A stretch of DNA of 45,572 bases from a bacterium (GTDB lineage Bacteria > Patescibacteriota > Saccharimonadia > CAILAD01 > BJGX01), in the NCBI GenBank assembly GCA_023261595.1, contig JAHFOQ010000005.1:1-45572 (forward strand), written 5' to 3'. Within the stretch, counting starts at the first letter, position 1, and every line of letters starts with the position of its first letter. Below the pieces are notes generated by a model, which was given only the letters and a program-made list of their open reading frames with translations, was not told the DNA's origin and ran no database searches. Both the position numbers and the translations under genes were made by a program. Below are positions 39,585-45,572 of this stretch, piece after piece.

Positions 39585-40612
39585 TCTGTTACCTTATTAT
39601 TATTTACTATATAAATCCCATCTTGCGAAAAAACGATAAGTTGTTTTGGTAGAACTACAGTATTTACTGGATTAGTAATGACAGGGTCAAGTTTTTGTAA
39701 CTCATTTTCGCTCAATTTTGATATGGTATATTTTGAAAATATATTATCGTTTTTCTGCTTAGTAACAGCGAAAAGGAATTGCATCGAACTTGTATTTAAA
39801 CCCGTAATAAGGTTAATATCTGTCGATAAATTAACTTCTTGAACTGATCCTCCTTGTATTAATTTAGGGAAATTATCTGTTGGCGATTTAATTATTATAT
39901 TATTATTGTTAACAATTTTTGCTTGTGAAATCGCTTGTTTCGCAATTTGAGTAATTTGCTTTGAAGCTACAGTAAACTTATTAACTTGTAATTGCGTATT
40001 TGATTCCTTCGTTGTATATAAAACATAATCAGGATTAGATAGTAATAGTTCTTGCAGGTTAACCTCTCCAAGTACTTCTTTATTATTAGTAAGTGTATTT
40101 ATACGTACTAGTGAGCCTTGTATGTTTGGTCGAACATTCTCAGTGTTAAAATATTCGCCATAATTCGTTTGGCTAGGGTTGAGTTGTACTAGTATTAAGT
40201 TAGTATTATCTTGCCATTGTGTAAATGCCACTCTATCTACTTTTACAAGAGGTGTATTTTCTGAACCTTGTTGATCTGTTCTGTAGACAGTCAATTCTCT
40301 ATTACTCGGATTAATGTAGCTAATATTTTCACCGTTATAACTAACTTTTGGTGAAAAACTTGTATTAATAGAACTAATTGTCGTTACCGTGGAATTACTA
40401 ATTTTCTTTAAAAATCCATCTTCAGAAATATAATAAATTGTATTCTCACCTGTAACAATTGGTTGCGAAAGATCTAATTTATCTTTTGAAATAAGGGCAA
40501 TATTTGAGTTATTTGAACCAACAAAAAATATAATAATAGTGGTGATAACTATAATTATTACGATTAATATGAGGAGTAAAATATTTTTCTTGGTAAACAT
40601 ATTATTTTCCAT
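39581..40612 (-). CDS. Membrane-anchored beta-propeller-like protein
   Basis: This 343-residue protein has a strongly hydrophobic segment at about 9-31 and a beta-rich outer domain. Repeating blocks of about 40-45 residues (for example TIYYISEDGFLKKIS and VSYNGENISYINPSNRELTVY) suggest a WD40/TolB-type propeller, but no catalytic motif is seen and no family was recognised. It has the same plan as the 325-residue protein at 43043-44020. It overlaps the four-domain enzyme gene by 11 bp and the Ig-like gene by four. Met5 (40600) is an alternative start. Confidence 0.65.
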   Translation of the reverse strand: MENNMFTKKNILLLILIVIIIVITTIIIFFVGSNNSNIALISKDKLDLSQPIVTGENTIYYISEDGFLKKISNSTVTTISSINTSFSPKVSYNGENISYINPSNRELTVYRTDQQGSENTPLVKVDRVAFTQWQDNTNLILVQLNPSQTNYGEYFNTENVRPNIQGSLVRINTLTNNKEVLGEVNLQELLLSNPDYVLYTTKESNTQLQVNKFTVASKQITQIAKQAISQAKIVNNNNIIIKSPTDNFPKLIQGGSVQEVNLSTDINLITGLNTSSMQFLFAVTKQKNDNIFSKYTISKLSENELQKLDPVITNPVNTVVLPKQLIVFSQDGIYIVNNNKVTE

Positions 40613-43046
40613 TTATTGACCAATGCCAAGCTTCACTTGGTAGATTTTTAAAACCATATTTTTCTGCATTTACTTTTAACCAATTAAATCCTGAAGAGCC
40701 TTTACTTAATGTACTACCGTTCTGGGTAAAATCAATTGCTAAACCAACCTCGTGCATTGATGTTCCTGGTATTGCTGTAGGTACTCTACAAGAACTAGCA
40801 GGTGCGGTATAGACATCCGGACATCCATTAGTGGTACGTAATTCAACTTGACGTTGAAAGGACCTAAAACCACCCCCACCAAACGTTATTCCATCAGCTT
40901 TTGCAGCATCAAGTAATTCTTTTAACTTAGCAGCTATTGTGGTATTCACTTGAATCCCATCTACATTACAAACCATAATTTTAACTGTATCAACCCCTCC
41001 AGGTCCTTTATCCTGTTCAACCCCAACCTCAGTTATCCCTGGAGTTGCTGGACAAGGAATATTTGAAGTATCTTCATCTGGATTAGCTGTTGAGGAAGTA
41101 GCATTTCCACACGATATTTTATCTCCAGCAGCCGTAACAAGATCCTGAATAGTCTTCTTAATGCCTGCAATGTATTGCTCTGGATTATTACCACCATCTC
41201 CAGGAGGTGCATATTTCATGATAATATCGGTGATAGTAATTTTACCTTCGTCAAGATAAACCTTTTTAACATAGGTTGGCTGATCATCTTTTGATCCTCC
41301 TCCATCTAAACTATCAGCGAAAGAATCATATTTATACCATAAGCGACCGTTAGCTGAGACATTTGGTTGTGATGCAGTAGCTGTTCTACCAAATGAGTTA
41401 TAGCTATTATCAGGTATAGCCTTACCATAGCTCGATTCTTGAATTGCAATTTGTACGAGCAAGAATGGATTTACTCCAGCTCTTTTAGCACCAGAAACAA
41501 ATTTTGCGCCTAAATTACTCAAAGGTGCATCACCAAGACCTTTTGTTTTAATATAATCATCAATTACTTTACCTAACTCTTCATCACTCGAGTTAATAGT
41601 AAATAACCTTCCATCATCTACACATGTTCCAACACCTTGCGCACCATTTTTATTACAATCATTAGATTGTTGCACGCCTACTGCACTTCCTCCACCATTA
41701 GAAACATTTTCAGCAATAACTGCACCAAAAGCATCTTGTCCGGCAGGACTAGTTGGGTGAACCGCTAATCCATCAGCGTTTGTTATAAGATTATTAGAAT
41801 CAACTAAGCCAGGTTTTATATCTACTGGATCACCCTGCGGGTAGACAGTTTTAAACCAAGAAATAACAGAGTATCCCTCACCTTTATTATCGTAAATTGC
41901 TTTATTAATACTTTGATATGTACCAGCTAGAGATGGTTTATCTTGGAATCTTCCAGCTACATCTACCCAGTAGATTTTTGCTTCTGGATTAGCAGTTTTA
42001 ACTGCGGTGATAGCAGTTTTAATATCATTACCAAATGTAGCTACATCGTACGCATTTGTACCTAGAGCAATTACTACTGCTTTTGAAGCTTTAATTTTCT
42101 CTGTACTTGAATTTATAACTTCTAAACCTGTTGGACTTGGTCCTCCTCCTGTTAAACCTCTACTACTTAATCCGTCTACTTCCACATCGGAATACCCAAC
42201 AGCAGAAAATTTTGCAATAATGTTTGCTTTGGATTGGAAGGTGATTGAATCACCGATAACAAAAACTTTACCAGGTGCTGGTTTACTATCTACCGTAGTT
42301 GGTTGAGTATCATCGGCTTGAGCAGCAGGTAAAAGAGGGTTATTTTGTTTGGTTGTTTGAGCTGGGGTTGTACCACTACCTGCACCCCCACTACCCGAAC
42401 TACCGGCTTGTAATTGTTTGTAATAGCCAAGCGCCATCGTTACATAGGTTTGTACACTACCAGGGCTATATCCAGGACCACCATTATATGCCCCAAACAA
42501 ATAACTTAGCGTGCCTTTTTCTTTCGCTGCTAATTCTCCTTCTTTTGCTCCGCTGGCAGGTATTTGAGCTATATCTTTTAAGAATACCTTAGCAGCGGCA
42601 TTCGCAGCATCTTGAAAATTATTAATATCTCCTGCGTCCTTAGGAAAAGAAGTTGGGAGAAATTGAAACGGACCTTGAGCATTGGCACTACTTGTTGGCC
42701 ATCCTTTATTGTAGTCGTCAGGGTTGGAGCCTTTAATTGCTGATTGTTTATAGTCACGTATCCCATTTTCTACCATAAATAACGCCATTAACGCGAGAGG
42801 ATCGGTTTGTTGGCTATTGGCAGCTTTGGTTATCATAGTTCTAACTGGTTCAGGCAGATCATTCGGTAGTGTTGAACTTACTGATGTAGTGATTGTGGTT
42901 GCACCACAAGGCACATCCGTTGGATCAAACTGTGGCGTTCTTTCAATCTCAAATCTTTGTTGAGGAGTGAAAGCTAAAGCTTGAAAAGGAAGTAAAACTG
43001 TAAGACTTAGCAAAATGAAGGTAAAAATAAGTTTAAGCTTTATCAT
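40602..43046 (-). CDS. Four-domain secreted peptidoglycan enzyme (SLT, SGNH, glucosaminidase, VanY)
   Basis: This 814-residue secreted protein has a signal peptide ending near residue 25 (Gln-Ala-Leu-Ala). Domain 1 (about 60-215) is lytic-transglycosylase-like, with LMALFMVENGIRD (Glu), AQGPFQFLPTSF and FGAYNGGPGY. After a Gly/Ser linker, domain 2 (about 255-450) is an SGNH hydrolase with FVIGDSITFQ, LGTNAYD and DGLAVHPTSP. Domain 3 (about 485-640) is a glucosaminidase-like muramidase with LLVQIAIQESSYGKAIP and NSFGRTA. Domain 4 (about 660-814) is a VanY-type carboxypeptidase with GTSMHEVGLAIDF and EAWHWSING. Together they could cut glycan strands, remove O-acetyl groups and trim stem peptides. 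It overlaps both neighbours. Confidence 0.85.
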   Translation of the reverse strand: MIKLKLIFTFILLSLTVLLPFQALAFTPQQRFEIERTPQFDPTDVPCGATTITTSVSSTLPNDLPEPVRTMITKAANSQQTDPLALMALFMVENGIRDYKQSAIKGSNPDDYNKGWPTSSANAQGPFQFLPTSFPKDAGDINNFQDAANAAAKVFLKDIAQIPASGAKEGELAAKEKGTLSYLFGAYNGGPGYSPGSVQTYVTMALGYYKQLQAGSSGSGGAGSGTTPAQTTKQNNPLLPAAQADDTQPTTVDSKPAPGKVFVIGDSITFQSKANIIAKFSAVGYSDVEVDGLSSRGLTGGGPSPTGLEVINSSTEKIKASKAVVIALGTNAYDVATFGNDIKTAITAVKTANPEAKIYWVDVAGRFQDKPSLAGTYQSINKAIYDNKGEGYSVISWFKTVYPQGDPVDIKPGLVDSNNLITNADGLAVHPTSPAGQDAFGAVIAENVSNGGGSAVGVQQSNDCNKNGAQGVGTCVDDGRLFTINSSDEELGKVIDDYIKTKGLGDAPLSNLGAKFVSGAKRAGVNPFLLVQIAIQESSYGKAIPDNSYNSFGRTATASQPNVSANGRLWYKYDSFADSLDGGGSKDDQPTYVKKVYLDEGKITITDIIMKYAPPGDGGNNPEQYIAGIKKTIQDLVTAAGDKISCGNATSSTANPDEDTSNIPCPATPGITEVGVEQDKGPGGVDTVKIMVCNVDGIQVNTTIAAKLKELLDAAKADGITFGGGGFRSFQRQVELRTTNGCPDVYTAPASSCRVPTAIPGTSMHEVGLAIDFTQNGSTLSKGSSGFNWLKVNAEKYGFKNLPSEAWHWSINGK

Positions 43047-44020
43047 ATTAAATCCTTAATACTCATCTTATATATCCCTAATTCTGAATTGAGATAAATA
43101 TACTGAGAATTTACCGCTAAACTCGTAATTTGCTTAAATTCCACCGGTAGTTTTGCTATCGGTTTTGATTGTTGTTTACTTATATCATAACTATATAAAA
43201 ACATTGTATTTTGTTTGGTATCTTTATCTAGGTATATAAGAGTATTACTATTAATTGCTGCAATTGCCTGTATGTTATTTGTTATTGTTAATTGAGTTAA
43301 TTGTTTGTCTCTAATTAAGTATACTGGTGATGAAGAAATATTTTCTTGGATTAAACTAAACCCAAGAGTAGAAAACGGTTTATAACCAAAATTTTTCTTA
43401 TTTGTGATTTTTTGTAATCCACTTAGTTTAGTAAACTGATTAATAGTAATATTGTTAAAATTATCTTCATTATCTCTTTGAGCAAGATCTATATACGTAT
43501 TATCCGAGAGCAACATATAAGTAATAAACTGGCTGGTAAAAAGTGTATCTCTTTGAGTATTAGCTATGGAGCCTCTATATGCTGTTTCGGTAAGTTCTCC
43601 TGCATCGGTTCCTTTTGTTTTGTCGGTTGAATTTGTAATTAAGTAGTTATCTTTTGATAACCAAGCAAAGAATCTCCCGTTTGTTTTTTGAATAGTCTGA
43701 AAACTACTTAAGTCATAAACAGTTTTTATGTCAGGTCGTTTCTCAGTTACGTACAATCCGAAGGGGTTTAATTCTATCTGACTATCATTTGCAAATTCTT
43801 TTTGTAATTTAAGTTCAGAATTATCTATTTTAAACAGTTTTGTATTACTAATTACATACGGCTGATCATTAATAACAGATATTGTACCGGAAGCTTTACC
43901 AACTAATTCAGGTTTTAGCTCAGTAAGAGAACCTCCAATAATAAAAATACTAATAATTGTTCCGACAATAAATACGCCTAAAATTCCTATAATTATGTAA
44001 AGTAATGTTCGATTATTCAT
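43043..44020 (-). CDS. Membrane-anchored beta-rich protein, propeller-like
   Basis: This 325-residue protein has one membrane segment (about 7-29) and an outer domain of about 290 residues made of short strands in repeating blocks (YVISNTKLFKIDNSELKLQ, PVYLIRDKQLTQLTI, SQYIYLNSELGIYKMSI). It looks like a propeller, and the first and last blocks are similar, as expected if the ring is closed by strand exchange. No catalytic residues are evident. Its ATG shares a base with the stop of the M23-like gene, and its end overlaps the four-domain enzyme gene by four bases. It resembles the 39581-40612 protein in plan, so it may be an ancient paralogue. Confidence 0.65.
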   Translation of the reverse strand: MNNRTLLYIIIGILGVFIVGTIISIFIIGGSLTELKPELVGKASGTISVINDQPYVISNTKLFKIDNSELKLQKEFANDSQIELNPFGLYVTEKRPDIKTVYDLSSFQTIQKTNGRFFAWLSKDNYLITNSTDKTKGTDAGELTETAYRGSIANTQRDTLFTSQFITYMLLSDNTYIDLAQRDNEDNFNNITINQFTKLSGLQKITNKKNFGYKPFSTLGFSLIQENISSSPVYLIRDKQLTQLTITNNIQAIAAINSNTLIYLDKDTKQNTMFLYSYDISKQQSKPIAKLPVEFKQITSLAVNSQYIYLNSELGIYKMSIKDLI

Positions 44021-45572
44021 TATTGGCTACAAATACTTTTAATATTAGCTTTATCTGGCAAGTAGTCACCAGGGTTTTGTTTTGCACCATCTACCCCATC
44101 TTTACGAACTTCAAAATGTAGATGAGGGCCAGTAGAATCTCCGGTACTATCACCAATTGAGATTACATCGCCTTGCTTCACAGGATCACCAACATTTTGA
44201 ACAAGTATTTCTTTATTGTGGGCATACGCGGTATATAATCCATCTTTATGTTTAAGAATTACAAAATTTCCATATCCGCCACTTTGTCCCACTGGTCGAA
44301 TTGCCGCAACTTCTCCATCTGCAACCGCATAAATCTTTGCTGTTTCTTTACCAGAAAAATAAATATCAACAGCGGGGAATCCATGTCCTTTGGTACATCG
44401 ACTAATTCCATAAGGCTCCTCTACCGGCCAAATAAAATTAGCTGAATTTTGTCCATTATTTTCCAGTGATCCACCACCTCCTCCAGAGTTTCCAGCGTAG
44501 ATACTCGTATCACTAGCATCACTACTCAGCTTACTGAGGTAATCTAGCTGAGTATTATAATAATTATAGAGCCGATATCTAATAGCGAGTAACTGACTAG
44601 GATTATTTAGGTCTTTTGCGTCTTGTAGAAGAAACTTACAATCATTGTATTTGTTAAATTCTGAATCTGGATTATCATTTACTGGTTGTTTATTTACATC
44701 AAGGTCGACAGATTTTTCAGGGTAATAAGAAAAATATCTTTTATATCCTGTTAAGGTTCCTTTATCGTCTCGAATTTCTCTTTCTTTAATTTCAAAGTAT
44801 AATGCCGTTGGAATTTTCGCTTTAAAACATTCATCATAGTGTGAGAATTTGCGTTTTTGATTCTCATCATTTCCCTTTTTTACCCCCTCTATAATGTGGG
44901 CATTATCAATAGGATCTAACGCAAGTTCTTGTGGGGTGAAACCTGCTGTCTCAATCTTAAAATACTGATCTCCGGTAATGTCTGCTGCTAAGGCATTATT
45001 TTTTTCTCCTGTTGCATAAAACAATATATCGCTATGTATATTAGCAAGAGACCATAATGGATCTAAGATAGATTTAAAACTACCTATCATTGCTGTTCTT
45101 GCGGTGTTGGGTGAAGTAGAATTTTGCATTATGATACTCGCCAATGAATGAATGTTGGCAGTATTAAAAATACGGTAAGCAATACCATTATTTTTTTGGA
45201 GCTTACTATCAATATCATCTGCTCTTAAGGCTAATACTTTTGATTCATAAGGGGTTAAAAATCTCCCACCAATTCCTAAGGTATAATCATTCATTAATTG
45301 TCGTAAGCCCATACTTTGACGGTTATAGTTATTTGGTCCAGGTTCAAGGCCACTTACTGAAGTAGAAGAACCAGTTCTAACATATGAAGTCATGATTTGC
45401 TCTAGGCCAAAACTACTAGTGTTACTAAACACACCTTGTGAATTATTTAAGATTTGTGTCTTAAGATCGGTGTAGCCATTAAGCATTATTTGGTTACCAT
45501 CTTGACCAGTTTCTTGCTTAAGACTATCTAAAAGGTTAGAAAGTGTTGAGAAAATACTCCCAAGAAAACCAG
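44020..45572 (-). CDS. Large protein with C-terminal M23 peptidase-like domain (partial at 5' end)
   Basis: The frame is open to the window edge: the 28 codons upstream of the first visible ATG (45486) contain no stop, so the true start lies outside and at least 516 residues are present. The first about 340 residues are mostly helical and unrecognised. A Gly-rich linker leads to an M23/LytM-like domain (about the last 135 residues). It has GGYGNFVILKHKDG, YTAYAHN with the catalytic His and STGPHLHFEV with the third zinc ligand. The usual first ligand in HxGxD is altered: the segment reads GHGFPAVDI. The domain would cut or bind peptide cross-links. It is the first visible gene of the five-gene operon. 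Confidence 0.8.
   Translation of the reverse strand, partial: GFLGSIFSTLSNLLDSLKQETGQDGNQIMLNGYTDLKTQILNNSQGVFSNTSSFGLEQIMTSYVRTGSSTSVSGLEPGPNNYNRQSMGLRQLMNDYTLGIGGRFLTPYESKVLALRADDIDSKLQKNNGIAYRIFNTANIHSLASIIMQNSTSPNTARTAMIGSFKSILDPLWSLANIHSDILFYATGEKNNALAADITGDQYFKIETAGFTPQELALDPIDNAHIIEGVKKGNDENQKRKFSHYDECFKAKIPTALYFEIKEREIRDDKGTLTGYKRYFSYYPEKSVDLDVNKQPVNDNPDSEFNKYNDCKFLLQDAKDLNNPSQLLAIRYRLYNYYNTQLDYLSKLSSDASDTSIYAGNSGGGGGSLENNGQNSANFIWPVEEPYGISRCTKGHGFPAVDIYFSGKETAKIYAVADGEVAAIRPVGQSGGYGNFVILKHKDGLYTAYAHNKEILVQNVGDPVKQGDVISIGDSTGDSTGPHLHFEVRKDGVDGAKQNPGDYLPDKANIKSICSQ

Overview
This AT-rich window looks like the replication-origin neighbourhood of a small-genome bacterium of the Candidate Phyla Radiation (Patescibacteria), most likely Saccharibacteria (TM7). 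That assignment is inference. It rests on the compact rpmH-rnpA-yidD-yidC-khpB-mnmE / dnaA-dnaN-recF layout, on short versions of several housekeeping proteins (YidC 273 aa, KhpB without a Jag-N domain, a DciA-like protein of 87 aa), on overlapping gene ends, and on an actinobacteria-like set of secreted wall-acting proteins. TGA is used as an ordinary stop (for example recF at 38696-38698), so the UGA=Gly code of Gracilibacteria/Absconditabacteria is excluded. No rRNA, tRNA, CRISPR array or transposase was found.

Layout. (1) 1-412: a tandem 292-bp unit carrying a small GIY-YIG nuclease gene and an 18-bp perfect palindrome. (2) 0.5-5.6 kb: an unknown helical protein, a membrane-anchored TIM-barrel glycosidase, a GT4 glycosyltransferase and a secreted repeat protein with a Cys/His amidase-like C-terminus. 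(3) 5.6-29.6 kb: a large surface-glycan locus with a polymerase/ligase fused to DUF2079, GT2 and GT4 transferases, an ABC exporter (Wzm/Wzt with a glycan-binding tail), a giant three-part transferase ending in a WsaF-like domain, three methyltransferases, a secreted lysozyme-like repeat protein, DUF2142, DUF2304, DPM-like and SMR-like lipid-sugar genes, and a complete dTDP-L-rhamnose set (rfbB, rfbC, rfbD, rfbA). (4) 29.7-31.4 kb: a VanW-domain envelope protein. (5) 31.4-39.0 kb: the oriC region, with DnaA-box clusters on both sides of dnaA, followed by dnaN, recF and a DciA-like gene. (6) 39.0-45.6 kb: a tightly coupled five-gene envelope operon running off the window, containing an M23-like protein, two membrane-anchored propeller-like proteins, a four-domain peptidoglycan enzyme and an Ig-like membrane protein.

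How the parts fit. The glycan locus resembles the rhamnan S-layer glycan clusters of Gram-positive bacteria. dTDP-rhamnose is made by the rfb genes, chains are built in the cytoplasm by GT2/GT4/WsaF-like enzymes, possibly capped by methyltransferases, recognised by the Wzt tail and exported by Wzm. Integral-membrane enzymes (polymerase/ligase-DUF2079, DUF2142) would act outside on lipid-linked sugars. Secreted repeat proteins and wall hydrolases would remodel the organism's own or a host's wall, as expected for an epibiont. Many transcription-unit first genes have a TATAAT-like box, often with an extended TGn, only 6-9 nt before the start codon, which suggests widespread leaderless transcripts. 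Genes inside operons mostly have Shine-Dalgarno sites or overlap the gene before them. Every intergenic gap is shorter than 300 bp, and the longest (277 bp) is the presumed origin.
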